Shown: positions 8,087-16,625, counted from the first letter of the stretch. The stretch is 64,000 nt of DNA from Mycobacterium sp. 852013-50091_SCH5140682 (GCF_001665685.1 NZ_LZTB01000100.1:248001-312000); one strand, 5' to 3'. The notes: generated by a model from the sequence alone, not told the origin. Translations and numbers: made by a program.

Positions 8087-8922
8087 GAGATCCTCGCTGT
8101 TGTTTCCGGTTGCGGGTTGGTGCTGCGCTGGGCTCGGGGGAGCCATTCGAAGGTGTCGGGCCGCGTCGCCTTGTACTCCAAGCCGATCCGGCCCCGGTAC
8201 CCGTGGGCGGCCAGCTGCTCGAGATGGCTGCGCAGCGGGATTTCGCCGGTGCCTGGTTCGCCTCGGCCCGGTGCGTCGGCGATCTGGACGTGGCCGATGC
8301 GGGGGCTGTAATCGGTGATCACGGTGGTGATGTCGTCGCCGTTGACGTAGAGGTGGTACAGGTCGGCGAGCAACCGGACGTTGGTCACCCCGTGTTCGGA
8401 GTGCACCCGGTCGATGACCCGGATCGCGTCGGAAGCGGTGAGCAGTGGGTATCGCGGTGCGCCACTGACGGGTTCGACGAGCACGGTCGCGCCGATACGG
8501 TCGGCCGCGCGGGCCGCGTACGCGAGGTTCTCGGCGGCGACGGAGTCCTGTGCCGTCGGCGAGTGGTCGCCGTCGCGATTGCCGTACAGCGCGTTGAACG
8601 CGCGGGTACCGAGCTGTTCGGCGATACCCACCGCGATGTCTACGTTGTCCCGGAATGCCTGCGCCATCGCTGGGTTGGACAGGATTCCGCGGTCACCCGC
8701 CGGCATGTCGCCTGCGGCGAAGTTGAGACCGGTCAGCTGGACGCCGGCATCGGAGATGGAGCGGACGAAAGTCGCGATGTCGGCATCGGACGGGACAGCT
8801 GAATCGAACGGCCACCAGAACTCCACCGCGTCGAAACCCGCGTTTCTGGCCGCACGCGGCCGATCGAGCAGCGGTAGCTCGGTGAGCAGGATCGAGCAGT
8901 TCACCGTGTACGTGGCCGTCAT
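8083..8922 (-). CDS. hyi: Hydroxypyruvate isomerase
   Basis: TIM-barrel isomerase of the AP-endonuclease-2 superfamily, 279 aa, interconverting hydroxypyruvate and tartronate semialdehyde. Metal and substrate residues fall in the usual strand ends: VLVEPVSG (Glu), LLADLYHL (Asp, His), IGHVQIADAPGRGEPG, and IGLEYKA (Glu near 238). MTATYTVNCSILLTE at the start matches the family. ATG 8922 follows AGAGGA. It is the first gene of the hyi-glxR-gcl operon and is read from a promoter near 8940-9040 that holds an IclR-type inverted repeat. The order hyi-glxR-gcl is inverted relative to the E. coli allantoin cluster. Confidence 0.9.
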   Translation of the reverse strand: MTATYTVNCSILLTELPLLDRPRAARNAGFDAVEFWWPFDSAVPSDADIATFVRSISDAGVQLTGLNFAAGDMPAGDRGILSNPAMAQAFRDNVDIAVGIAEQLGTRAFNALYGNRDGDHSPTAQDSVAAENLAYAARAADRIGATVLVEPVSGAPRYPLLTASDAIRVIDRVHSEHGVTNVRLLADLYHLYVNGDDITTVITDYSPRIGHVQIADAPGRGEPGTGEIPLRSHLEQLAAHGYRGRIGLEYKATRPDTFEWLPRAQRSTNPQPETTARIS

Positions 8923-8965
8923 TGCGGTGGTCCTCTCAGGGGGTGGCGGTGGCCGTGCGATGAAA

Positions 8966-8980
8966 TTCCGAGATGCGGAA
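8966..8980. promoter_or_regulatory. IclR-type inverted repeat before hyi
   Basis: TTCCG-AGATG-CGGAA, a perfect 5-bp inverted repeat with a 5-bp spacer, 44 bp upstream of the hyi ATG in a short AT-richer stretch. IclR-family operators are typically repeats of this size and spacing. It is the likely control point of hyi-glxR-gcl; binding by the product of 4586-5365 is inferred. Confidence 0.45.
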
Positions 8981-9043
8981 AATGAATATCGTCTTGTGAA
9001 AGAGTCAACGCCGCTGGTTCGGCCTTGTCAAGAGTGATAACCA

Positions 9044-9241
9044 ATGCCTATCGCCAGGCTGGGTGAGCCGAACATGGCCTCTACGAACCACATTCCCGAT
9101 GCCGCCCTACGCGATTTGCACCACGTGCACACAGAAGACACCCGGATCGAATGCGCCTGGAACTACGTCGCCGTCGGCACTGGCCATCCGGACGGTATCG
9201 CGATCTGGCGCCGCTTCGCCGCTGCCCTCGAGCGCTACTAG
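9044..9241 (+). pseudogene. Relic of a sugar-phosphate isomerase/epimerase
   Basis: A 65-codon frame whose residues AALRDL.HHVHTEDTRIE and AWNYVAVGTGHPDG...WRRFAAALERY strongly recall two separate blocks of TIM-barrel sugar-phosphate isomerase/epimerases (HVHAKDTRIE, then WNYVxVGxGH, then FWRRFxxALxxxGYDG). In a whole protein the blocks are tens of residues apart; here they are fused, and a TAG stops the frame where GYDG would follow. The metal-site HAKD is HTED. No ribosome binding site is seen. The rest of 8923-9386 carries only the hyi promoter and nothing else recognisable. Recognition is by memory of the family, so confidence is moderate. Confidence 0.5.
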
Positions 9242-9386
9242 TTCGGACTGTTCGGTGACGATATCCGAGCAGAGGTCGAGCTTTCGTTTGTTGAATTCCG
9301 TTGGGACAGAGATGCATTAGCCGCTGGGTGCACGTGCATGCGCCGGCGGACCGTCAGCGTGTTGAAGCCGTCGAGGCCGATCGTCC

Positions 9387-11291
9387 TCACGTCAACTCGT
9401 TGAGCCGGCTGAACCGCGCCGCGGCGATCGGGTTGGCATCGGCCACGAGATCGGCGAATCGGTAGTTGGCGATCTTGGCGATCTCGATGAGGGCGAACGC
9501 CTTCTCGGCGGCAGGAGAATTGTCCATCCGCGACCAACCGTTGCGCAGCACCCGGTCGAACCGCTCGGTCTCGCGGGCACAGATCACCAGGGGGAATCCG
9601 AAATGCTCGCGATAGGCCGTGGCCAATTCGACGACGTCGTTGTGGTCGTCCTCGCTGAGGTTGCTCAGCGCGACGTGGTCAACGGCCAGTGCATGACCGG
9701 TGTCGTCCTCGGCGCCCAGATTCGGGAAGGCGCGGATCAACTCGAGTTGCTGCTCGGAGGAGCCTGTGAGGACCGCGTCCTGAAAGGCCTCACGCAGCGA
9801 CGCCGTATCGGTGAACGGGCGCTGTCCGATGGCCCGCTCGATCGCCCACGGCACATCCTGGACGACGTGGCCGAACACTTCGGTGAAGCGGTCCGGTGTC
9901 ATGGCGTTGACCTCGCTGAGGGTGATCGAACCGCCGCCTGCCACTCGGGGGCCGCGCGAACCGGTGTGGAAGAAGACGATATTGAGCAGTATCGCGGCAA
10001 CGGCCCCGATGCTGATGCCGCTGCCGAACAACAGGTCCACTCCCGATGGCATCGCCTTGGCCACATCCGGATACGCCGTGACCCACAGCGCCAGCGCCAG
10101 GCTCGTGGTCACGATGATCAGGTTGCGATGGTCGGTGAAGTCGACCTTGCCCAACGTCTGGATACCGACCACTGCCACCGTGGCGAACAGCGTCAGCGCG
10201 GCGCCGCCGAGGACAGGATTGGGGATCGACGAGACGACGGCGGCGACCTTGGGCAGAAACCCCAGCACGATCATGATGACCCCGGCGGCGGCCACCACCC
10301 ATCGGCTCTTGACTCCGGTGAGCCGGACCAGGCCGACGTTCTCCGAGAACGCGGTGTAGGGAAACGAGTTGAACGCGCCACCGATCGCCGTGGCCAGTCC
10401 GTCGGCGCGCAGCACATTGCCGATGTCGGAGGGTTTGACCCTCTTGCCGACGATCTCACCGGTGGCGATCGTCGAACCCGTCGACTCCACCGCGGTGATC
10501 ATCAGCACGATGATCATGGTCAGACACGCCACGACATCGAATTTGGGCATGCCGAACAGGAACGGCGGGGTGAAGCCGAGTGCCGATGCCGCACCGACCT
10601 TGTCGAAGTTCATGTCGCCCAGCAGGTAGGCCGCAACGCATCCGATCACGAGGCCGAGCAACACTGCGATGGTCGCCAGGAACCCGCGGAACAGTCGCTG
10701 GATCGCCACGATGATCGCGATGGTGCCCAACGCGTAGAGGAACCACCGGATGTTGCTCGCGTCGACCGCTCCGGTGTGCGGGTTGGTGACGGCGTCGTGC
10801 GCGCCCACCGGAACCAGACACAGACCGATGATCGTGATCAGCGTTCCGGTGACCACCGGCGGGAAGCACTTCAGGAGCTTGATGAAAATCGGAGCGATGA
10901 GGAACGTGAACACCCCGGCGACGATCACCGCGCCGTAGACGTAGAGCAGGCTTGCCGCTCCGCTGCCGTGGGCCAGGCCGATCGCGATGATCGGTGACAC
11001 TCCGGCGAAGGTCACCCCCTGCAGCAGCGGCAGGCGCACGCCGATGTTCCAGAAGCCGACGGCCTGGATGATCGAGGCGATGCCGCAGGTGAACAGATCG
11101 GCAGTGATCAGCTTGACGAGATCCTCCGGCGGCAGGTCGATCGCGCCGGCGATGATGATCGGCACCAGGACCGCTCCGGCATAGAACGCCACAACGTGCT
11201 GGAAGCCGTAGGTGGCCAGCTTGCCGACGGGCAGCACCTCGTCGACGGGGTGCACGCGCCGCTTCGCGCGGTGGATGATCGAAGCCGACAT
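9387..11291 (-). CDS. Uracil/xanthine permease fused to OHCU-decarboxylase-like domain
   Basis: Two-domain protein of 634 aa. Residues 1-460 are a nucleobase:cation symporter-2 permease with about 14 helices and the family motifs QHVVAFYAGAVLVP, LLQGVTFAGVSP, ESTGSTIATG and NSFPYTAFSENVGLV; it should import uric acid, xanthine or uracil. Residues 475-634 resemble 2-oxo-4-hydroxy-4-carboxy-5-ureidoimidazoline decarboxylase, the last step of urate to allantoin (QRPFTDTASLREAF, YREHFGFPLVICAR, ALIEIAKIANYRFADL). The catalytic HPDL is FPNL and the SxxEQ block is missing, so decarboxylase activity is doubtful. Purine breakdown yields glyoxylate, which fits the gcl operon beside it. The start lacks a clear ribosome binding site. 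Confidence 0.85.
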   Translation of the reverse strand: MSASIIHRAKRRVHPVDEVLPVGKLATYGFQHVVAFYAGAVLVPIIIAGAIDLPPEDLVKLITADLFTCGIASIIQAVGFWNIGVRLPLLQGVTFAGVSPIIAIGLAHGSGAASLLYVYGAVIVAGVFTFLIAPIFIKLLKCFPPVVTGTLITIIGLCLVPVGAHDAVTNPHTGAVDASNIRWFLYALGTIAIIVAIQRLFRGFLATIAVLLGLVIGCVAAYLLGDMNFDKVGAASALGFTPPFLFGMPKFDVVACLTMIIVLMITAVESTGSTIATGEIVGKRVKPSDIGNVLRADGLATAIGGAFNSFPYTAFSENVGLVRLTGVKSRWVVAAAGVIMIVLGFLPKVAAVVSSIPNPVLGGAALTLFATVAVVGIQTLGKVDFTDHRNLIIVTTSLALALWVTAYPDVAKAMPSGVDLLFGSGISIGAVAAILLNIVFFHTGSRGPRVAGGGSITLSEVNAMTPDRFTEVFGHVVQDVPWAIERAIGQRPFTDTASLREAFQDAVLTGSSEQQLELIRAFPNLGAEDDTGHALAVDHVALSNLSEDDHNDVVELATAYREHFGFPLVICARETERFDRVLRNGWSRMDNSPAAEKAFALIEIAKIANYRFADLVADANPIAAARFSRLNELT

Positions 11292-11393
11292 CGCTCAAGA
11301 ATCCGACGGCCGGGGTGCTTTCGCGTGTCGTGCGCGTTTCGCCTGCGTTGCGGGCAACCCGGCCACCTGCCCGGCTGCGGCTAGGGTCGTGCC

Positions 11394-12356
11394 ATGAGCG
11401 GATCGGGCGACGAGAGTTTTCTGACCGTCGTTGTCGCGCTCGGCGCCAACGCGCTGATCGCGGTCGCCAAGACCCTGGCCGCGGTGGTGACCGGTAGCGC
11501 CTCGATGCTCGCCGAGGCCGCACATTCCTGGGCGGACACCGGCAACGAGGTGTTCCTGCTCATCGGCACCCGCAAGTCAAACAAGCCCGCCGATGCCGAG
11601 CACCGCCTTGGCTACGGCAGGGCGAGCTACATCTGGTCGATGTTCGCGGCCTTCGGGCTGTTCACCGTCGGCGCGGTGGTCTCGATCTGGCACGGCATCC
11701 AATCGCTGGGCGGGGAAGCCGAAGCCACGTCGTACGGGTGGGCGTACGCGGTGCTGGCGGTGTCCTTCGTGTTGGAGGGAACCTCGTTCCTGCAGGCGTT
11801 TTCGCAGACCCGCTCGGGTGCGGTGCAGCGGCGCATCCACCCCCTTCGCTACGTGCGCGTGACGTCAAACCCCATGCTGCGCGCCGTCTTCGCCGAGGAC
11901 CTCTCGGCACTGATCGGCATCGTGATCGCGACCGGTGGCATCCTCGCGCATGAACTCACCGGCAACGCCGTCTGGGACGCGATCGGCTCCATCCTGGTCG
12001 GCCTGCTGCTCGGCGGCGTCGCACTGTTCCTCATCGGGCGCAACATGGACTTCCTCACCGGTGAAGCGGTCACGCCGCTGGCCCGCAACAACGCCCTGCT
12101 CGCGCTCCGGGAACACCCTGACGTCGAACGGGTCAGCTATCTGCACATGGAGTGGGTCGGTGCCAACCGCATCTATCTCGTCGCCGCCGTCGATCTGGTC
12201 GGTGACGCCGCCGAATCCAATGTCGCGGCTCGACTCGGCACCATCGTCGACTCGCTGCAGTCTCGCCCGGAGATCGTGCGCGCGGTGCTGACTCTCACGC
12301 GCCCCGGCGACACCACCGACCTGCTGCCCAGCGAGCTGCCTGACTGGTACCGCTGA
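11394..12356 (+). CDS. Cation diffusion facilitator (CDF) family transporter
   Basis: Inner-membrane divalent-metal/proton exchanger of 320 aa, probably exporting zinc, manganese or a related ion. Six hydrophobic segments are seen. The helix-2 metal site is H44SWAD48; the helix-5 site reads AEDLSALIG, as in the ZnT9-like branch of the family, instead of the usual HxxxD. The C-terminal cytoplasmic domain (from about 215) has the ferredoxin-like fold sequence LALREHPDVERV. It is divergent from the permease gene with 102 bp between starts. ATG 11394 has only a weak AGGG upstream and may be leaderless. Metal specificity cannot be read from the sequence. Confidence 0.8.
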   Translation: MSGSGDESFLTVVVALGANALIAVAKTLAAVVTGSASMLAEAAHSWADTGNEVFLLIGTRKSNKPADAEHRLGYGRASYIWSMFAAFGLFTVGAVVSIWHGIQSLGGEAEATSYGWAYAVLAVSFVLEGTSFLQAFSQTRSGAVQRRIHPLRYVRVTSNPMLRAVFAEDLSALIGIVIATGGILAHELTGNAVWDAIGSILVGLLLGGVALFLIGRNMDFLTGEAVTPLARNNALLALREHPDVERVSYLHMEWVGANRIYLVAAVDLVGDAAESNVAARLGTIVDSLQSRPEIVRAVLTLTRPGDTTDLLPSELPDWYR

Positions 12357-12374
12357 GTCAGGTTGAATTGGGGC

Positions 12375-12824
12375 GTGGCCGAAACCAATCCTCAGATCGT
12401 CAGCGCCAGCCGGGAGATCGCCGCTCCGGCGGCGACCATATTCGAGCTGATCGCCGACCCCACCCAACAACCCCGCTGGGACGGCAACGACAACCTGGCG
12501 CAGGCGGAAGCCGGGCAGCGGGTGCACGCCGTCGGCGACGTGTTCACGATGACGCTCACGGTGGGCGCGGTGCGCGAGAACCACATCGTGGAATTCGAGG
12601 AGGGCAGGCGCATCGCGTGGCGACCGTCGGAGGTCGGCAAAGAACCGCCGGGACACCTGTGGCGCTGGGAGCTCACGCCGCTCGATGACGGGCGCACCGC
12701 CGTCACGCACACCTACGACTGGACGGCGCTGACCGACGAGAAGCGTTTGGTGCGCGCCCGCGCGACCACGGCGGACATGCTGCTGGCCTCGATCGACCGG
12801 TTGGCCGCGCTGGCCGAGGGCTAG
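12375..12824 (+). CDS. SRPBCC (START-like) family protein
   Basis: Soluble protein of 149 aa with the polyketide-cyclase/START-like fold: ASREIAAPAATIFELIADP at the start, the central strands HIVEFEEGRRIAWRP and a long C-terminal helix. These proteins form a hydrophobic cavity for lipids or aromatic ligands; no catalytic residues are evident. GTG 12375 is preferred to TTG 12363 because the family begins close to ASREI. It follows the CDF gene by 18 bp. Its stop TAG shares the bases CTAG with the stop of the AAA ATPase gene on the other strand. Ligand and role are unknown. Confidence 0.7.
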   Translation: MAETNPQIVSASREIAAPAATIFELIADPTQQPRWDGNDNLAQAEAGQRVHAVGDVFTMTLTVGAVRENHIVEFEEGRRIAWRPSEVGKEPPGHLWRWELTPLDDGRTAVTHTYDWTALTDEKRLVRARATTADMLLASIDRLAALAEG

Positions 12825-15046
12825 CGCCCGGCAGCGAACTCGCGCAGCGCTGCCACCTGGGCGGGATCCAGTGAGGGACGGACGGTTTCGCGGGCTTTCG
12901 CGACGTCGGCCGCGGTGACGTCGGCGGCGTCGATGGAGCGACGCATCGCCGTCAGCGCCGACTCCCGCAGCAGCGCAACGCAGTCGGCGGCACTGTAGCC
13001 GTCCAACTCCGAGGCCAGCGCGTCCAGGTCGACATCGGCTGCCAGCGGTATGGATTTGCCTGCGGTGCGCAGGATTTCGCGGCGGGCCTCGGCATCGGGT
13101 GGTTCGACGAACACCAGCCGCTCGAGGCGACCGGGCCGTAGCAACGCCGGGTCGATGAGGTCGGGCCGGTTGGTGGCGCCGAGCACGACGACGTCGCGCA
13201 GCGGATCGATGCCGTCGAGTTCGGTCAGCAGCGCGGCTACCACCCGGTCGGTCACCCCGGAGTCAACACTCTGCCCACGCCGCGGTGCCAACGCGTCGAT
13301 CTCGTCGAGGAACACCAGCGACGGCGCGGAATCGCGAGCCCGGGCGAACAGTTCCCGGACCGCCTTCTCCGACGAGCCGACCCACTTGTCCATCAGCTCA
13401 GCACCTTTGACGGCGTGCACCGACAGCCGCCCGGAGCTGGCCAGGGCCCGCACCAGGAACGTCTTGCCGCACCCGGGCGGGCCGTAGAGCAGCACACCGC
13501 GCGGCGGCTGCACACCGAGCCTGGCGAAGGTGTCGGGATGCTGCAACGGCCACAGCACCGCCTCGGTCAGGGCCTGCTTGGTTTCGACCATGTCGCCGAC
13601 ATCGTCGAGGGTCACCGCACCGACCGAGACCTCTTCTGCCGCAGACCGTGACAACGGCCTGATCACCGTCAGTGCCCCGGCCAGATCTTCTTGTCGCAGA
13701 ACGGGTTCCGCGCCGTCGGTGCTGGCGCGCGCGGCGGCCCGCAGTGCGCCCTCGCGCACCACGGCAGCCAGGTCGGCGATCACGAATCCCGGTGTGCGGT
13801 CGGCGATGTCGCCGAGATTCAAGTCGACCGACGGCACCGGACGCAGCAGCACCTCCAGCAGTGCCTTGCGGGTCGCGGCGTCCGGCAGGCTCAGCCCGAG
13901 CTCGCGGTCGCACAGATCGGGTTCTCGCAGCCGGGGGTCGACGGACTCGGGCCGGGCCGAGGTCGCGATGAACGCCACCCCGCGGGTGGCCACGGCGCTG
14001 CGCAGTTCCGCGAGGATCAGGGTGGCCACCGGATCGGCGGGCCGGTCGGTTCCTGCGGGCAGCAGTGCGTCGACGTCGGTGATCAGCAGCACCCCGCCGC
14101 CGTCACGCACGGCCTGCACTGCGGCCGCCACGCGTTTGAGCCGCTCCTCCGGGTGCAGTGCACCCACCTCGGGGCCGTCCAGCTCTACGTGCCGCCGCGC
14201 TGCGCACACCACCCGCACCATGGTGGCCTTGCCGACCCCGGCCGGACCGGACACCAGAACCCCGAGGTTGGCTGTGGCGCCCAGGGTTTCGAGCAGTTTG
14301 GGCTCATCGAGGGACAGCTTGAGCCATTCGGCCAGCTTGGCCGCCTGCAGGTGCTTGCCCTTCAGATCGTCGAAGCTGACCGTCGCGTCGGCCCGGGCGG
14401 GGCTGACGGTGTGCCGGCCGGCCGAGTCCGGGGCCACAGTGACAGCCGCAGCGACGGCGACACCGTCGCCCCAGGACACCACCGAATTCGGCTGCACGCT
14501 CACCGGACCGGCCGGGTCAACCCCGGTGACGGTCAGCAGCTCGGAGGTCCAGGTGATGCCCACCGAGGAAGCCAGGGCGCTGGTGGCCGCCGAGGTCGAA
14601 GTGCCGGGGCCGAGGTCACGGGGCAGCAGCGACACCGTGTCACCGACCGTCATCACCTTGCCCAGCAGCGCCAGCCGCAGCGTGGCCGACGAGATCGACT
14701 GGGTGGCCAGCTTGGATCCCGAAACCGTCACCGACCTCGCGCCGTACACCGTCACAGGCGCCACGATCACCGTGGCGTCCTCGCGCAATCCGGCGTTGGA
14801 GAGCGTCACATCATCGAGCAGTGCGGTTCCCGTCGGCGTCCCCGGCGCGGCGATGCCTGCCACCGCCGCGGTGGTGCGCGAACCGGTCAGCGCCACCGCG
14901 TCCCACTCGCGCAGACCCAGCGCGGCAAGCACCTCGGGGTGCAGCCGCACCACGCCGCGGCGCGCGTCGAGGGCGGAGGTGTTCAAGCGGGCGGTCAACC
15001 GAAGGTGGCTGGGCGCGGAATCCTCGCCGACGTCGACCGTGGTCAC
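12821..15046 (-). CDS. Cdc48/VCP-like AAA ATPase (Rv0435c type)
   Basis: Tandem AAA+ ATPase of 741 aa, close in size and position to Rv0435c. Residues 15-210 form a Cdc48 N-like double-psi-barrel region. D1 has Walker A GPAGVGKAT (267-275) but a degenerate Walker B (LLITDVDALL, Asp-Val-Asp without the catalytic Glu). D2 is complete: GPPGCGKT (522-529), LVFLDEIDAL (577-586) and ATNRPDLIDPALLRPGR with the arginine finger. Unfolding work is therefore probably driven by D2. GTG 15046 overlaps the pssA stop by 4 bp; the open frame extends 175 codons further upstream but only as a shadow of pssA. It is the last gene of a phospholipid operon. Substrate unknown. Confidence 0.88.
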   Translation of the reverse strand: MTTVDVGEDSAPSHLRLTARLNTSALDARRGVVRLHPEVLAALGLREWDAVALTGSRTTAAVAGIAAPGTPTGTALLDDVTLSNAGLREDATVIVAPVTVYGARSVTVSGSKLATQSISSATLRLALLGKVMTVGDTVSLLPRDLGPGTSTSAATSALASSVGITWTSELLTVTGVDPAGPVSVQPNSVVSWGDGVAVAAAVTVAPDSAGRHTVSPARADATVSFDDLKGKHLQAAKLAEWLKLSLDEPKLLETLGATANLGVLVSGPAGVGKATMVRVVCAARRHVELDGPEVGALHPEERLKRVAAAVQAVRDGGGVLLITDVDALLPAGTDRPADPVATLILAELRSAVATRGVAFIATSARPESVDPRLREPDLCDRELGLSLPDAATRKALLEVLLRPVPSVDLNLGDIADRTPGFVIADLAAVVREGALRAAARASTDGAEPVLRQEDLAGALTVIRPLSRSAAEEVSVGAVTLDDVGDMVETKQALTEAVLWPLQHPDTFARLGVQPPRGVLLYGPPGCGKTFLVRALASSGRLSVHAVKGAELMDKWVGSSEKAVRELFARARDSAPSLVFLDEIDALAPRRGQSVDSGVTDRVVAALLTELDGIDPLRDVVVLGATNRPDLIDPALLRPGRLERLVFVEPPDAEARREILRTAGKSIPLAADVDLDALASELDGYSAADCVALLRESALTAMRRSIDAADVTAADVAKARETVRPSLDPAQVAALREFAAGR

Positions 15047-15906
15047 CTCAGCGGGGGCTTCCGCAGCCCCAGGCGCGCCATCGAGCGCCGGTGCGGCTGG
15101 GCGCGGCGGATGGCACGGCGTTGGGCGCGGCGCTGCCGCGGTTTGTCGTCCCACGATTCCGGATGCGCGGCCACCCAGTGTTTGGTGCGCACCGCAAACG
15201 GGATGTGGATCACGTAGGCCACGGCGATCACCATGATCACGATGTAGCCGTAGAACACCGAGGCCGCCACGCCGATGGCCACGAGGGCCAGCAGGGGAGC
15301 CACCATGTTCGGCGACACCGTGAAGGTATGGATCTTGCGCATGGGAATGCGGCTGACCACCAGCAGCGAGACGCCGATCATCCAGACGATCACCACCCAT
15401 TCGGCGACCACGCTGTCCCACCAGGGCCCCGGGAACTGCATCTTGGCCGCCAGCGGGACGATCGTGCCGATCGCGCCGGCCGGAGCAGGCATCCCGACGA
15501 AGTACTCCTTCTCGTACGCGGGCTGATCCACGTCGAGCAGCGCATTGAACCGCGCCAGCCGCAGCACGATGCACACCGCGTACAGCAGGACGACGATCCA
15601 GCCCAACTGGGAGTGGGACAGCAGCGTCGCGTACACGATGAACGCCGGTGCCACACCGAAGTTCACCGCGTCGGCCAGCGAGTCGATCTCCTCGCCCATC
15701 TTGGAGGTGGCCTTGAGCATGCGGGCCACCCGGCCGTCGAGGGCGTCGAGGATCGCCGCGACCGCCAGGAACGCCATGGCCTGGGTCGGCAGACCGTCAA
15801 GGGCCATCTTCACCGAGGTCATGCCCAAGCAGATGGCGGCGACCGTCAACGCGCTCGGCAGCATCCGGACCGGCATCGCAGGCGGTTTGATGCGGGCCTT
15901 GATCAT
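15043..15906 (-). CDS. pssA: CDP-diacylglycerol-serine O-phosphatidyltransferase
   Basis: Integral membrane enzyme of 287 aa making phosphatidylserine from CDP-diacylglycerol and serine. The CDP-alcohol phosphotransferase motif D-x2-DG-x2-AR-x8-G-x3-D-x3-D is complete at residues 54-79 (from DALDGRVAR to EEIDSLAD). About seven hydrophobic segments and a basic C-terminal tail (RRAQRRAIRRAQPHRR) are seen. ATG 15906 overlaps the psd stop by 4 bp (ATGA), and the stop overlaps the AAA gene start by 4 bp (GTGA). Order psd-pssA-AAA equals Rv0437c-Rv0436c-Rv0435c. Its product is the substrate of the next enzyme, Psd. Confidence 0.95.
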   Translation of the reverse strand: MIKARIKPPAMPVRMLPSALTVAAICLGMTSVKMALDGLPTQAMAFLAVAAILDALDGRVARMLKATSKMGEEIDSLADAVNFGVAPAFIVYATLLSHSQLGWIVVLLYAVCIVLRLARFNALLDVDQPAYEKEYFVGMPAPAGAIGTIVPLAAKMQFPGPWWDSVVAEWVVIVWMIGVSLLVVSRIPMRKIHTFTVSPNMVAPLLALVAIGVAASVFYGYIVIMVIAVAYVIHIPFAVRTKHWVAAHPESWDDKPRQRRAQRRAIRRAQPHRRSMARLGLRKPPLR

Positions 15907-16601
15907 GGCAGCTCCGCCAATACGGTTTCGCCGGCCAGCGCCCGCTGGCCCCTGCTGACAAGCAGTTTGGACCCGACAGGCAGGTAGGTGTCCAGGCGCG
16001 AGCCGAACCGGATCAACCCGTAGGTCTCCCCGATGGCCAGCGTGTCGCCGACCCGCGCATCACACACGATCCGCCGCGCCACGAGGCCCGCGATCTGCAC
16101 CGCGATCACCTGGACGCCTTCGGGGGTGCGGATCACCACACTGTTGCGCTCGTTGTCTTCGCTGGCCGCTTCCAGTTCCGCTGAGTGGAACCGCCCGGGC
16201 CGGTGCGCAACGGCCACCACCTCACCACCGATCGGCGCGCGCTGCACATGCGCGTCGAGCACCGACAGGAAGATGCTGACCCGCGGCAACGGGGTCGCTG
16301 GCAAACCCAGCTCGGCGGGCGGCACCGCGTCCTGGATCAGGCACACCAAGCCGTCCGCCGGTGAGACCACCACACCGCTTCGGGTCGGGGGCACCCGGGG
16401 CGGATGCCGGAAGAAGGCGGCGTTGGCGCCGGCCGCGAGCAGCCCGGTGCGCCGTATCCAGCGGTGATTGCGTCCAAGGGCGGCGATAGCAAGGCTCGCG
16501 CCGACGAACGGCAGGCCGGCGGAATGCATGGGCGGAACGCTGGATCGCACCAGCGCCGCAAGGCGTTCTGGACCGGATTGGAGGTCGGGGCGTCTGGCCA
16601 T
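15903..16601 (-). CDS. psd: Phosphatidylserine decarboxylase
   Basis: Pyruvoyl enzyme of 232 aa that converts phosphatidylserine to phosphatidylethanolamine at the membrane. It is of the short type found in mycobacteria. Self-cleavage should occur at Gly200-Ser201 in YGLIRFGSRLDTYLP, giving the pyruvoyl group on Ser201. LSVLDAHVQRAP (113-124) holds the Asp-His pair of the processing triad. ATG 16601 is kept because MARRP starts the M. tuberculosis orthologue, although no ribosome binding site is seen. It lies 24 nt after moeA and is coupled to pssA by an ATGA overlap. Confidence 0.94.
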   Translation of the reverse strand: MARRPDLQSGPERLAALVRSSVPPMHSAGLPFVGASLAIAALGRNHRWIRRTGLLAAGANAAFFRHPPRVPPTRSGVVVSPADGLVCLIQDAVPPAELGLPATPLPRVSIFLSVLDAHVQRAPIGGEVVAVAHRPGRFHSAELEAASEDNERNSVVIRTPEGVQVIAVQIAGLVARRIVCDARVGDTLAIGETYGLIRFGSRLDTYLPVGSKLLVSRGQRALAGETVLAELP

Positions 16602-16625
16602 CGGGAGGATTCTACGTGCGCCGGG

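Noticed and set aside
9603..10997. 464-residue plus-strand frame opposite the permease gene
   Set aside because: Asp/Arg/His/Gln-rich antisense shadow of a strongly biased membrane-protein gene.
13530..15236. 568-residue plus-strand frame opposite the AAA ATPase gene
   Set aside because: Ser/Arg/Thr-rich antisense shadow; the minus strand carries clear AAA motifs.
15047..15574. 175-codon N-terminal extension of the AAA ATPase open frame
   Set aside because: It lies wholly inside pssA in another frame and looks like antisense-biased codon shadow; the GTG at 15046 overlaps the pssA stop and fits the length of the M. tuberculosis protein.
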